A DNA stretch of 64,000 nt from Parapedobacter sp042666505. Lineage in GTDB: Bacteria > Bacteroidota > Bacteroidia > Sphingobacteriales > Sphingobacteriaceae. The notes under the pieces are model-generated. The model saw only the letters and a list, made by a program, of their open reading frames with translations, was not told where the DNA came from and ran no database searches. The DNA is taken from NCBI RefSeq assembly GCF_042666505.1, contig NZ_JBHTDN010000003.1, forward strand, positions 186,001 through 250,000, written 5' to 3'. Position 1 is the first letter of the stretch. Each line of letters starts with the position of its first letter. The position numbers were made by a program, and so were the translations under genes. Below are positions 25,717-34,056 of this stretch, one piece after another.

Positions 25717-25755
25717 AATAAAGCGCTAATTTTTAAATTAGCGCTTTATTTTTTA
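25717..25755 (+). terminator. Strong intrinsic terminator of the Ton operon
   Basis: A perfect 14-bp stem (AATAAAGCGCTAAT / ATTAGCGCTTTATT) with a 6-base loop is followed by TTTTA. It ends the Ton operon, and its T-run merges with the promoter element of nuoA. Confidence 0.88.
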
Positions 25756-25761
25756 GTTTTG
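25754..25761 (+). promoter_or_regulatory. -7 promoter element TAGTTTTG for nuoA
   Basis: A full match to TAnnTTTG immediately after the terminator. It predicts transcription from about 25768, which rules out the TTG at 25759 as the nuoA start. Confidence 0.45.
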
Positions 25762-25782
25762 GCACATCTTACGAATATGTAT

Positions 25783-26160
25783 ATGGAAGCAGAAGCAATG
25801 AGTACTCCAGCAGATTATCTACCGATTCTAATTCAATTCGGTGTCGCGACTTTATTTTCTGTGGGTGTGATTTTACTGACCCATTTTATCGGGCCAAAAG
25901 TGAAAACGGCTACCAAATTGGGGTCGTTCGAATCCGGGGTTGAAGTGATTGGTAATGCCCGGCAACCGTTTTCCATTAAATATTTTATTGTGGCCATTCT
26001 GTTCGTAATTTTTGACATCGAAGTCATTTTTATGTATCCTTGGGCAGTCAACTTCCGGGAGTTTGGGTTGTCAGGACTGATCGAAATGTTCGTGTTCATG
26101 GCGCTGTTGCTGCTCGGCTTTATCTACGTCATCAAAAAGCGGGCGCTGGAGTGGGAATAA
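25783..26160 (+). CDS. nuoA: NADH-quinone oxidoreductase subunit A
   Basis: NuoA is a membrane subunit of complex I near the quinone site. It has three helices (about 10-33, 60-84 and 92-113 in this numbering) and the family motif YECG is represented by SFESGVE in the first loop, followed by FSIKYFIVAILFVIFDIEVIFM. Possible starts are ATG 25777, 25783 and 25798; 25783 is used, and 25798 (MSTPADYLPILIQF) is also plausible. A hairpin and promoter-like element separate it from nuoB by 120 bases, unlike the tight spacing in most of the operon. Confidence 0.93.
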   Translation: MEAEAMSTPADYLPILIQFGVATLFSVGVILLTHFIGPKVKTATKLGSFESGVEVIGNARQPFSIKYFIVAILFVIFDIEVIFMYPWAVNFREFGLSGLIEMFVFMALLLLGFIYVIKKRALEWE

Positions 26161-26217
26161 TAGTTATTAGAACGTTTCTAAATAATATAAATAGCCCGAT
26201 TAAAGGCCAATATATTG

Positions 26218-26225
26218 TAAATTTG
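26218..26225 (+). promoter_or_regulatory. -7 promoter-like element TAAATTTG between nuoA and nuoB
   Basis: A full match to TAnnTTTG, 55 bases before nuoB. No -33 element is visible in the AT-rich sequence before it. If active, its transcript would start inside the hairpin at 26227-26251 and so escape termination. Confidence 0.35.
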
Positions 26226-26226
26226 T

Positions 26227-26260
26227 ACCCATCGGTCTATAACTGATGGGTTTTTGTTTT
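26227..26260 (+). terminator. Terminator-like hairpin between nuoA and nuoB
   Basis: A 7-bp stem (ACCCATC / GATGGGT) with an 11-base loop is followed by TTTTGTTTT. It has the form of an intrinsic terminator inside the nuo operon, so it may lower expression of nuoB-N from the upstream promoter. Confidence 0.6.
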
Positions 26261-26280
26261 AGAAAGGTAAGGGGTTAGTA

Positions 26281-26832
26281 ATGAGTGATATAAAATTAGC
26301 GGAGGCTCCCCCTGGCATTCAAGGGTCCGGATTTTTCGCAACATCATTGGATAAAGCCATTGGCTTGGCAAGGGCTAACTCTCTTTGGCCGTTGCCATTT
26401 GCAACTTCATGTTGTGGCATTGAGTTTATGGCGACGATGGCCGCAACGTACGACGCCGGACGATTCGGGATGGAGCGAAATAGTTTTTCACCCCGGCAAG
26501 CCGATATGCTCATGGTAATGGGAACAATCGCCAAGAAGATGGCACCGGTGCTTCGGCAGGTCTATTCACAGATGGCGGAACCCCGCTGGGTAATCGCCGT
26601 CGGCGCTTGTGCATCCAGTGGAGGAATATTTGATACCTATTCGGTACTGCAGGGTATTGATGAGATCATTCCGGTTGACGTTTATGTCCCCGGGTGCCCA
26701 CCAAGACCGGAGGCCATTCTCGATGGTGTGATGCGATTGCAGGAAATTGTAAAAAACGAACCATTAAACAGAAGGCAAACGCCCGAATACAAGGCGTTGC
26801 TGGAGAAATACGGATTCAATGCCCATGGCTAA
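26281..26832 (+). CDS. nuoB: NADH-quinone oxidoreductase subunit B
   Basis: NuoB holds the terminal cluster N2, which reduces quinone. All four cluster cysteines are visible: Cys44 and Cys45 (TSCCGIEF), Cys110 (VGACASSGGIF) and Cys139 (VPGCPPRPE). The 183-residue length is normal. Its end overlaps the start of nuoC by 14 bases. It is the first gene after the hairpin and promoter-like element. Confidence 0.97.
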   Translation: MSDIKLAEAPPGIQGSGFFATSLDKAIGLARANSLWPLPFATSCCGIEFMATMAATYDAGRFGMERNSFSPRQADMLMVMGTIAKKMAPVLRQVYSQMAEPRWVIAVGACASSGGIFDTYSVLQGIDEIIPVDVYVPGCPPRPEAILDGVMRLQEIVKNEPLNRRQTPEYKALLEKYGFNAHG

Positions 26833-27328
26833 GCTAAGCAATGAGCGCGTGATTGCACGCCTTAACTCGCGGTTTGAAGGCGGGTTTAATCAGTTGGAAG
26901 AATCCTATGGTTTACTAACCATTGAGGTTGGCAAAGCGGACATTTTGGACGTTCTTGAGTTTTTGAAGACTGACGGAGAGCTGCAGTTTACGTATCTTAC
27001 GGACATCACCGCGGTGCATTATCCCCAGCTTCCCAAAGAATTTGCAGTGGTTTATCACCTGCACAGCCTGGTGAATAACGTACGGATCCGTATCAAGGTC
27101 TTTTTGGAGGGCAGCTACCCGGCTCTTCCAACGGCTACTGTGCTCTGGAATGGTGCCAATTGGATGGAACGTGAAACGTATGATTTCTTCGGGATTCAAT
27201 TTGTTGGACACCCCGACCTTCGTAGAATATTGAATGTAGACGATATGGACGTGTTCCCCATGCGTAAGGAATATCCCTTGGAAGATCCCAATCGTATGGA
27301 TAAAAAGGATTACTTCTTCGGAAGGTAA
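26819..27328 (+). CDS. nuoC: NADH-quinone oxidoreductase subunit C
   Basis: This 169-residue peripheral subunit of complex I shows the family blocks LQFTYLTDITAVHYP and WMERETYDFFGIQFVGHPDLR, and the C-terminal PLRKEYPL-like sequence (MRKEYPLEDP). It is a stand-alone gene, not fused to nuoD as in E. coli. The start is ATG 26819 or ATG 26825; both lie within the end of nuoB. nuoD follows 11 bases later. Confidence 0.95.
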   Translation: MPMAKLSNERVIARLNSRFEGGFNQLEESYGLLTIEVGKADILDVLEFLKTDGELQFTYLTDITAVHYPQLPKEFAVVYHLHSLVNNVRIRIKVFLEGSYPALPTATVLWNGANWMERETYDFFGIQFVGHPDLRRILNVDDMDVFPMRKEYPLEDPNRMDKKDYFFGR

Positions 27329-27339
27329 GCGGTAAGCGT

Positions 27340-28575
27340 ATGAGCGAATCAATCAGTAAGATTACAAACAATAAGCCGGTTTTTGTAGACAACGATCCGC
27401 AGGAAGAGTTGTTTACGCTCAACTTGGGGCCAACCCACCCGGCTACCCATGGCGTCTTCCAAAATGTATTGCAGGTTGATGGGGAGCGCATTGTCAGCGG
27501 TGTATCGACCATTGGTTATATTCACCGAGCTTTCGAAAAAATCGCCGAACATCGTGCATACTATCAAATCACCACATTGACCGATCGGCTCAACTATTGT
27601 TCATCGCCCATTAACAACATGGGATGGCACATGACCGTCGAGAAGCTTCTGGATATTGAACTTCCCAAGCGGGTGCAATACATGCGGGTGATTATCATGG
27701 AGTTATCCCGTATTGCGGACCATATCATCTGTAATGGTATTTTGGGGGTGGATACCGGTACGTTTGCCGGGTTCATTCCGATGATGGTTAAACGCGAATT
27801 TATCTACGAGATTTTTGAAGAAATTTGCGGCGCACGGTTAACCACCAATATCGGTCGTATCGGCGGGTTTGAAAGGGATTTTAACGAGACCGCATTTTCA
27901 AAGATCCGGCAGTTTGCCAAGGAATTTCCGGCGGTATTGAAGGAATTTGAGGCATTGCTGGAACGCAACCGCATATTTATCGATCGGACGGCCGGGGTGG
28001 CGGCGGTTGATCCCGAAACGGCCCTAAGCTACAGCTGGAGCGGTCCGATCCTACGGGCTACCGGGGTTGACTACGACGTAAGAGCGAATGAACCGTATTC
28101 GTCTTACGAAGAATTTGATTTTGAGGTGCCGGTCGGAACCAATGGCGATGTATACGATCGCTTTCTGGTACGCAACAGTGAAATGTGGCAAAGCTTGCGG
28201 ATCATTGATCAGGCCCTGTCCAAAATTGAGAAGGAACCGAAGGGCATATTCCATGCAGATGTGCCGGATTTTTACCTGCCGCCAAAAGAGCAGGTATATA
28301 ACAACATGGAAGCGTTGATTTACCATTTCAAGATTGTCATGGGCGAGATAGACGCACCGAAAAAAGAATTATACCATTGTGTGGAAGGGGCAAACGGGGA
28401 GCTTGGCTTCTACCTGATCAGTGATGGTGGAAGGGCGCCGTATCGTTTGCATTTCCGTAGGCCTTCATTTATCAACTATCAGATGTATGCGCCTATGAGC
28501 AGCGGAATGCTGCTGTCGGATGCCATTATCAATATGAGTAGTCTAAATGTTATAGCGGGAGAACTGGATGCTTAG
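27340..28575 (+). CDS. nuoD: NADH-quinone oxidoreductase subunit D
   Basis: NuoD is the 49-kDa-type subunit forming the quinone cavity with NuoB. The 411-residue protein shows NLGPTHPATHGVFQ near the start with the quinone-site His, YIHRAFEKIAEHRAYYQI, LDIELPKRVQYMRVI and TNIGRIGGFERDF. The C-terminus has RLHFRRPSFIN and SSLNVIAGELDA. The last 8 bases overlap nuoE. Confidence 0.96.
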   Translation: MSESISKITNNKPVFVDNDPQEELFTLNLGPTHPATHGVFQNVLQVDGERIVSGVSTIGYIHRAFEKIAEHRAYYQITTLTDRLNYCSSPINNMGWHMTVEKLLDIELPKRVQYMRVIIMELSRIADHIICNGILGVDTGTFAGFIPMMVKREFIYEIFEEICGARLTTNIGRIGGFERDFNETAFSKIRQFAKEFPAVLKEFEALLERNRIFIDRTAGVAAVDPETALSYSWSGPILRATGVDYDVRANEPYSSYEEFDFEVPVGTNGDVYDRFLVRNSEMWQSLRIIDQALSKIEKEPKGIFHADVPDFYLPPKEQVYNNMEALIYHFKIVMGEIDAPKKELYHCVEGANGELGFYLISDGGRAPYRLHFRRPSFINYQMYAPMSSGMLLSDAIINMSSLNVIAGELDA

Positions 28576-29095
28576 TGTGAAACATAACGAACCTATGGAG
28601 TTCAGGGAAGAGCTGCTCGTCAAGTTTGCCGAGATTGTAGCTCGCTATCCGGAAGGCCGGCAAAAATCGGCGCTATTGCCGGTATTGCATGAGGTGCAGG
28701 CTGTTTATGGCTGGCTGAGTGTGCCGGCAATGGACCGAGTGGCCGCTTATCTGGGGATTGAACCTATCGAAGTATATGAAGTAGCCACGTTTTATACCAT
28801 GTTTTTCCTGCAGCCGCAGGGAAAATATATGCTGGAAGTATGCCGTACCGGACCCTGTTGTTTAGTGGGAGCCGAGCGGATCATGAAACATATCGAGAGT
28901 CGTTTGGGTGTCAAGGAAGGTGAAGTAACGCCTGACGGGTTATTCAGCTGGCGGGGAGTGGAATGCCTGGCAGCCTGCGGTTACGGCCCGGTCTTGCAGA
29001 TCGGTCCGGAGTATACGTTTTATGAAAACCTCAACGAGGATAACGTAGACAAATTAATTGAGGAACTAAAAGAAAAAGCGGCGGCAAACGGCTGA
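28568..29095 (+). CDS. nuoE: NADH-quinone oxidoreductase subunit E
   Basis: NuoE is the thioredoxin-like 24-kDa subunit with the [2Fe-2S] cluster N1a. The ligands are Cys92 and Cys97 (VCRTGPCCLVGA), Cys133 and Cys137 (VECLAACGYGP). The 175-residue length is normal. The start ATG 28568 overlaps nuoD by 8 bases; the ATG at 28595 is a possible internal alternative. nuoF begins 33 bases downstream after a short degenerate CCGATAACC/CGGATAGC spacer. Confidence 0.95.
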   Translation: MLSVKHNEPMEFREELLVKFAEIVARYPEGRQKSALLPVLHEVQAVYGWLSVPAMDRVAAYLGIEPIEVYEVATFYTMFFLQPQGKYMLEVCRTGPCCLVGAERIMKHIESRLGVKEGEVTPDGLFSWRGVECLAACGYGPVLQIGPEYTFYENLNEDNVDKLIEELKEKAAANG

Positions 29096-29128
29096 AAGCC
29101 GATAACCGGCAGCGGATAGCAGATTGTT

Positions 29129-30481
29129 ATGGCTCGTAAGTTATTGTTGACACATATCGACGTTCCGGGAATCCATACGTTTGACGTGTATCGTCAGAAA
29201 GGCGGATACCGGGCTGTGGAGAAAGCCCTGAAGACGCTTACCCCCGATGAAGTGGTGGAAGAAGTAAAAAAATCCGGACTTAGGGGACGCGGCGGCGCCG
29301 GTTTTCCCACGGGGATGAAATGGAGTTTTTTAGCCAAACCCGAGGGAGTACCGCGTTACCTGGTATGCAATGCCGATGAGTCGGAACCGGGAACGTTCAA
29401 GGATCGATACTTAATGACGCATATCCCACATGCATTGATTGAAGGCATGATTGTGGCCAGCTATGCGCTGGGCGCTAATACGTCGTATATCTATGTGCGT
29501 GGAGAAATGATGCCGCAGATACGTATTCTCGAGCGGGCAATTGCGGAAGCTAAGCTGGCAGGATTTCTCGGTAAGAATATATTGGGCACGGGTTACGATC
29601 TGGAGCTGTTTGTACAGCCCGGTGGTGGTGCATATATATGTGGTGAAGAAACGGCGCTGCTGGAATCACTGGAAGGTAAACGGGGCAATCCCCGAATAAA
29701 GCCCCCTTTTCCGGCGGTATCGGGGCTTTACAATTGTCCTACCGTGGTTAACAATGTGGAGTCTATTGCCGCAACGGTACCCATTATTAACGATGGAGGC
29801 GAAGAATATGCAAAGATCGGTATCGAACGCAGCACAGGAACGAAGCTGATCTCGGCCGGCGGCAATTTGAATAAGCCCGGTGTATACGAAATCGAGCTGG
29901 GGTTGCCCGTTGAGGAGTTTATCTATTCAGATGAATACTGTGGTGGCATTGCAAATGGCAAGCGGTTGAAGGCAGTCGTGGCCGGAGGATCTTCCGTACC
30001 CATTTTACCCGCCAATCTGATTACGAAGACGCTGAAAGGTGAACCACGTTTGATGACGTATGAATCGTTGGCCGACGGCGGGTTCCAAAGCGGCACCATG
30101 TTGGGATCGGGTGGATTTATTGCCTTTGACGAAGATCAATGCATCGTGCGGAACACCTGGAATTTTACCCGTTTTTACCATCACGAGAGCTGCGGGCAGT
30201 GTTCCCCATGCCGTGAAGGGACGGGGTGGATGGAGAAGGTACTGCATAAGATCGAACATGGGCACGGTACATTCAGTGACATTGATTTGCTGGTAGACGT
30301 ATCGAAGAAGATCGAAGGAAACACCATTTGCCCACTTGGCGATGCAGCCGCATGGCCGGTAGCCAGTGCAATCCGCCATTTCAGGGATGAATTCGAATGG
30401 CATGTAACCAATGGCCGGGATGCGCAAGTGCGCAATTTCGGGCTGGCACATTACGCGGATCCGCTTGAGCCGGTGCTTTGA
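29129..30481 (+). CDS. nuoF: NADH-quinone oxidoreductase subunit F
   Basis: NuoF binds NADH and FMN and carries cluster N3. Motifs in order are GRGGAGFPTGMKW near 52-64, CNADESEPGTFKDRY (FMN/NADH contact), GGGAYICGEETALLESLEGK and the Fe-S ligands in ESCGQCSPCREGTGW, with a fourth Cys in NTICPLGDAA. The length, 450 residues, fits. An 89-base gap separates it from nuoG, unusually wide in this operon. Confidence 0.96.
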   Translation: MARKLLLTHIDVPGIHTFDVYRQKGGYRAVEKALKTLTPDEVVEEVKKSGLRGRGGAGFPTGMKWSFLAKPEGVPRYLVCNADESEPGTFKDRYLMTHIPHALIEGMIVASYALGANTSYIYVRGEMMPQIRILERAIAEAKLAGFLGKNILGTGYDLELFVQPGGGAYICGEETALLESLEGKRGNPRIKPPFPAVSGLYNCPTVVNNVESIAATVPIINDGGEEYAKIGIERSTGTKLISAGGNLNKPGVYEIELGLPVEEFIYSDEYCGGIANGKRLKAVVAGGSSVPILPANLITKTLKGEPRLMTYESLADGGFQSGTMLGSGGFIAFDEDQCIVRNTWNFTRFYHHESCGQCSPCREGTGWMEKVLHKIEHGHGTFSDIDLLVDVSKKIEGNTICPLGDAAAWPVASAIRHFRDEFEWHVTNGRDAQVRNFGLAHYADPLEPVL

Positions 30482-30570
30482 TGACAGAGTATACGGTGCA
30501 GCGGTATAGATTAGAGGAAGAAGTAGGTTAACAGGGCTGCTGTCAAAGGCAGACAGCCGATAGCTAAAAA

Positions 30571-31587
30571 ATGATGGCGGAAGACATAAAATTTAAGGTA
30601 AGCATCGATGGTATTCCGGTAGAAGTGCCGCCGGGCACGACCATATTGAATGCCGCCCGTCAAATCGGTGGCGATATCGTACCCCCGGCAATGTGCTATT
30701 ATTCCAAGTTACAGGGCAGTGGGGGAAAATGCCGGACATGTCTTGTAAAGGTCAGCAAAGGTTCTGAAAAGGATCCGCGCCCCATGCCCAAACTGGTGGC
30801 CTCTTGCCGCACGACGGTAATGGATGGCATGGAAGTTCAAAACATTACTTCGCCGGAAGTAATAGAGGCGCGTAAAGGGGTGGTGGAAATGTTGCTCATT
30901 AATCACCCATTGGATTGCCCGATCTGTGATCAGGCGGGCGAATGCCACTTGCAGGATCTGGGATATCAACATGGATTGGCCAGTACCCGATACGAATTTG
31001 AACGGAGAACATTTGATAAAATTGACATCGGCGACAAAGTTCAATTACACATGACCCGTTGCATACTGTGCTACCGGTGTGTATTTGTAGCCGACCAGCT
31101 TACCCCGCAAAGGGTGCATGGCGTACTTGGCCGGGGCGATGCTGCAGAGATTTCCACATACATCGAAAAAGCAATAGACAATGATTTTTCAGGCAACGTC
31201 ATCGATGTTTGTCCTGTGGGCGCGTTGACGGACAAAACATTCCGTTTCAAAAACCGGGTATGGTTCACCAAACCGGTGGAAGCGCATCGTGACTGTCCGA
31301 CGTGCAGCGGTAAAGTAACGTTGTGGTATAAAGGGGAAGAAGTATTACGGGTGACCGCCAGAAAGGATGAGTATGGCGAGGTGGAAGAGTTTATCTGCAA
31401 CACCTGCCGTTTTGAGAAGAAGGCCACAGCAGATTGGGTCATCGAAGGCCCACGCGCCGTGAAACCTACGTCGGTCATATCCTTGAATCACTACGATGAA
31501 CTGACCCCGCCTGCGGTGGTGAAGAAGAATCTCTTGTTGCAAGAAGCGAATAAAGATCAGTTTGAACGTGCTAAAGAACTGCTTTAG
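30571..31587 (+). CDS. nuoG: NADH-quinone oxidoreductase subunit G, short form
   Basis: The protein is 338 residues, against about 700-900 in Proteobacteria. It keeps the electron-transfer part: the [2Fe-2S] region (CYYSKLQGSGGKCRTC), the His/Cys cluster motif HPLDCPICDQAGECHLQD, and CILCYRCVFVADQ with a later Cys in DVCPVGALTD. A C-terminal pair of CPTC and CNTC motifs may bind another metal or cluster. The molybdopterin-oxidoreductase-like domain is absent. This short type is known in Bacteroidota, so it is not a broken gene. The start is ATG 30571 or the next ATG, 30574. Confidence 0.92.
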   Translation: MMAEDIKFKVSIDGIPVEVPPGTTILNAARQIGGDIVPPAMCYYSKLQGSGGKCRTCLVKVSKGSEKDPRPMPKLVASCRTTVMDGMEVQNITSPEVIEARKGVVEMLLINHPLDCPICDQAGECHLQDLGYQHGLASTRYEFERRTFDKIDIGDKVQLHMTRCILCYRCVFVADQLTPQRVHGVLGRGDAAEISTYIEKAIDNDFSGNVIDVCPVGALTDKTFRFKNRVWFTKPVEAHRDCPTCSGKVTLWYKGEEVLRVTARKDEYGEVEEFICNTCRFEKKATADWVIEGPRAVKPTSVISLNHYDELTPPAVVKKNLLLQEANKDQFERAKELL

Positions 31588-31602
31588 CAATTATTATAAG
31601 CG

Positions 31603-32640
31603 ATGGAATCAGCTTTATTGTTAGAAAAAACGATTTTGGTGGTGGTGGTATTTGCCATTACCTTGTTCATTGCCATGTATTCCACGTTGGTGGAACGTAA
31701 AGTGGCCGGTTTTATGCAAGCCCGATTCGGCCCGGACCGAGCAGGTCCGTTCGGTTTGCTGCAACCGTTGGCCGACGGAGGCAAGTTTTTCTTTAAGGAA
31801 GAGATTATTCCCGCTGGCGCTCATAAGGCGCTTTTCATTGCCGGGCCCACCATCGCCATGTTTACGGCATGTATTAGTAGTGCCGTGATACCCTGGGGAC
31901 AGGAGTTAACCATCGGTGAAAAGGTATTTACGTTGCAGGTCGCCGATATCAATGTCGGCGTGCTTTATATGTTTGGCGTAGTGGCGTTGGGTGTTTATGG
32001 CATCATGATCGGCGGTTGGGCTTCAAACAACAAATACGCATTGATGGGGGCTGTGCGGGCGGCCTCACAAAGTATCAGCTACGAGATTGGTATGGGCCTT
32101 TCCTTGATAGCCCTTTTAATGGTAACCGGAACGCTTTCGTTGAAGGAAATCGTTGCCCAACAGGAAGGGTTCGTCAACTGGAATATATGGGTACAACCGC
32201 TTGGTTTTCTGATTTTTCTGGTCTGTGCGTTTGCCGAGTGTAACCGGGTACCGTTCGACCTGGCCGAATGTGAGACGGAATTGATAGGGGGTTATAACGT
32301 AGAGTACTCTTCCATGAAGCTGGCATTCTATATGTTTGCCGAGTACATCAATATGTTTGTATCGTCGTCACTGATGGCCGCATTGTACTTCGGAGGGTAT
32401 AATTTCCCCTTCATGTATGACCTCGGATTATCCCAGAATTGGATCACTATAATCGGTGTGCTGGTATTTTTTGCGAAGATACTTGCCTTCATCTTTTTCT
32501 TTATGTGGATCCGATGGACCGTACCTCGTTTCCGCTATGATCAATTGATGCGGTTGGGATGGAAGATTTTAATACCTTTGGCGGTGGCTAATATCGTGTT
32601 GACCGGTATTGTAACCATTGTAAAAGACACCTATTTTTAA
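31603..32640 (+). CDS. nuoH: NADH-quinone oxidoreductase subunit H
   Basis: NuoH is the membrane subunit that links the quinone chamber to the proton-pumping arm. The 345-residue protein has about eight helices and the conserved loops YSTLVERKVAGFMQARFGP near 24-42, RAASQSISYEIGMGLS and DLAECETELIGGYNVEYS. The last is the acidic loop that contacts NuoB and NuoD. It starts 15 bases after nuoG. Confidence 0.96.
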   Translation: MESALLLEKTILVVVVFAITLFIAMYSTLVERKVAGFMQARFGPDRAGPFGLLQPLADGGKFFFKEEIIPAGAHKALFIAGPTIAMFTACISSAVIPWGQELTIGEKVFTLQVADINVGVLYMFGVVALGVYGIMIGGWASNNKYALMGAVRAASQSISYEIGMGLSLIALLMVTGTLSLKEIVAQQEGFVNWNIWVQPLGFLIFLVCAFAECNRVPFDLAECETELIGGYNVEYSSMKLAFYMFAEYINMFVSSSLMAALYFGGYNFPFMYDLGLSQNWITIIGVLVFFAKILAFIFFFMWIRWTVPRFRYDQLMRLGWKILIPLAVANIVLTGIVTIVKDTYF

Positions 32641-32661
32641 TTTGGATTCGGGAGAGAGATT

Positions 32662-33183
32662 ATGCAATCACTAAGTAATCGGAAAAAAGTGCTGGAGCAG
32701 AAGCCCATGAATTTTTGGGAGCGGATGTATTTGCCTGCCATTGTTCGCGGACTCGGCATCACGATCAAGTATTTTTTCCAACCCAAGGCTACCTATAAGT
32801 ATCCTGAAGTGCAGCGGCCCTATTCAAAAAATTTCCGTGGCCAGCATTCGTTAAAACGGGATGAAGAGGGACGCGAGCGTTGTACTGCATGCGGATTATG
32901 TGCGCTGTCATGCCCTGCGGAAGCTATTACGATGATTTCTGCCGAGCGACAAAAAGGGGAAGAACACCTCTACCGGGAAGAGAAATACGCCGCCGTATAC
33001 GAAATTAATATGTTGAGGTGTATCTTTTGCGGACTTTGTGAAGAGGCTTGTCCCAAGGAAGCTATATTTCTGGATGGATCGCACGTGCCGCCCGAGCAGT
33101 TACGTAAGGACTTTATTTATGGCAAAGACAAATTGGTGGAACCCCGGTTTGAGTATAAAAAGGAGCAAGAAACTATAGCCTAA
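32662..33183 (+). CDS. nuoI: NADH-quinone oxidoreductase subunit I
   Basis: NuoI carries clusters N6a and N6b. Two classical [4Fe-4S] motifs are complete: Cys74, 77, 80, 84 (CTACGLCALSCP) and Cys120, 123, 126, 130 (CIFCGLCEEACP). The protein has 173 residues with an amphipathic N-terminus that lies on the membrane. Its stop codon TAA shares one base with the nuoJ ATG, suggesting translational coupling. Confidence 0.96.
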   Translation: MQSLSNRKKVLEQKPMNFWERMYLPAIVRGLGITIKYFFQPKATYKYPEVQRPYSKNFRGQHSLKRDEEGRERCTACGLCALSCPAEAITMISAERQKGEEHLYREEKYAAVYEINMLRCIFCGLCEEACPKEAIFLDGSHVPPEQLRKDFIYGKDKLVEPRFEYKKEQETIA

Positions 33184-33680
33184 TGAGTGTTTTTTATTTT
33201 GTAGCCTTTCTGTCGATTTTTTTTGCACTGATGACCATCTTCGCTAAAAGTCCAGTGCACAGCGTATTGTATCTGGTTGTTACCTTTTTTACCTTTACCA
33301 TACACTACATTCTGTTAAATGCCCAGTTTCTTGCCATTGTTAACTTCATTGTGTATATGGGGGCAATCATGGTCCTTTTCCTATTTGTGCTAATGCTCCT
33401 CAATCTGAACAGAGATACCGAACCACTAAAATCGAACTTAGTGAAAGTGATGGGGGTGATTGCGGGTATGTGCTTGCTGGTTACGTTGGCCGGCTCGTTC
33501 CGCGTGCTGGAAGTGACCGGGCCGGATGCGGTGAAAAGTACCGAAATTGGACTGGTGGGTAATCTGGGGAAAGTGCTGTTCAGTGAATTTTTACTCCCCT
33601 TTGAAATTTCCTCGATTTTATTGCTAACCGCAATGGTAGGGGCTGTATTGCTGGCCAAAAATGACCCAAAAAACGCATAA
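33183..33680 (+). CDS. nuoJ: NADH-quinone oxidoreductase subunit J
   Basis: The 165-residue membrane subunit has five hydrophobic segments and the conserved third-helix region IVNFIVYMGAIMVLFLFVLM (with its pi-bulge Tyr/Gly). It lies between NuoH and NuoK in the complex. It overlaps nuoI by one base, and nuoK starts directly after its stop codon. Confidence 0.95.
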   Translation: MSVFYFVAFLSIFFALMTIFAKSPVHSVLYLVVTFFTFTIHYILLNAQFLAIVNFIVYMGAIMVLFLFVLMLLNLNRDTEPLKSNLVKVMGVIAGMCLLVTLAGSFRVLEVTGPDAVKSTEIGLVGNLGKVLFSEFLLPFEISSILLLTAMVGAVLLAKNDPKNA

Positions 33681-34010
33681 ATGGAGACTATCGTACAACA
33701 AATACAGGGTGTTCCACTAAATCATTATATCCTGTTTTGCAGCCTAATTTTCACGATCGGAGTCATCGGCGTACTGATCCGCCGCAACGTCATTATTATC
33801 ATGATGTCTGTCGAACTGATGCTTAATTCGGTCAATCTGCTGTTGACGGCGTTTTCCGCGTACAGCGGAGATCCCGCAGGGCAGGTGTTTGTATTTTTCA
33901 TTATGGCATTGGCGGCAGCCGAAGTAGCTGTTGGTTTAGCGATTATTGTCATGGTTTATCGCAATACGCGATCCGTTGATATCAACGCGTTGAATCGGTT
34001 GCGGGGATAA
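33681..34010 (+). CDS. nuoK: NADH-quinone oxidoreductase subunit K
   Basis: The 109-residue MrpC-like membrane subunit has three helices. The conserved acidic residues of the proton path are present in IIIMMSVELMLNSVNLLL and ALAAAEVAVGLAIIV. The ATG follows the nuoJ stop without a gap. nuoL begins 46 bases later. Confidence 0.96.
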   Translation: METIVQQIQGVPLNHYILFCSLIFTIGVIGVLIRRNVIIIMMSVELMLNSVNLLLTAFSAYSGDPAGQVFVFFIMALAAAEVAVGLAIIVMVYRNTRSVDINALNRLRG

Positions 34011-34056
34011 GGATCACGGAACTGTTGAATTAAGAGATTTGAACTACTAAAATAGC

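Noticed and set aside
26915..27352. An open frame of 145 codons opposite nuoC.
   Set aside because: It is an antisense shadow of nuoC, whose protein motifs are intact.
30482..30570. The 89-base nuoF/nuoG gap, with its GCTGCTGTC and GACAGCC segments, as an attenuator.
   Set aside because: The short complementary segments have no T-run. The spacer looks like degenerate filler similar to that at 29096-29128.
30571..31587. nuoG as a truncated pseudogene.
   Set aside because: All electron-transfer cysteine motifs are intact, and short NuoG is the known form in Bacteroidota.
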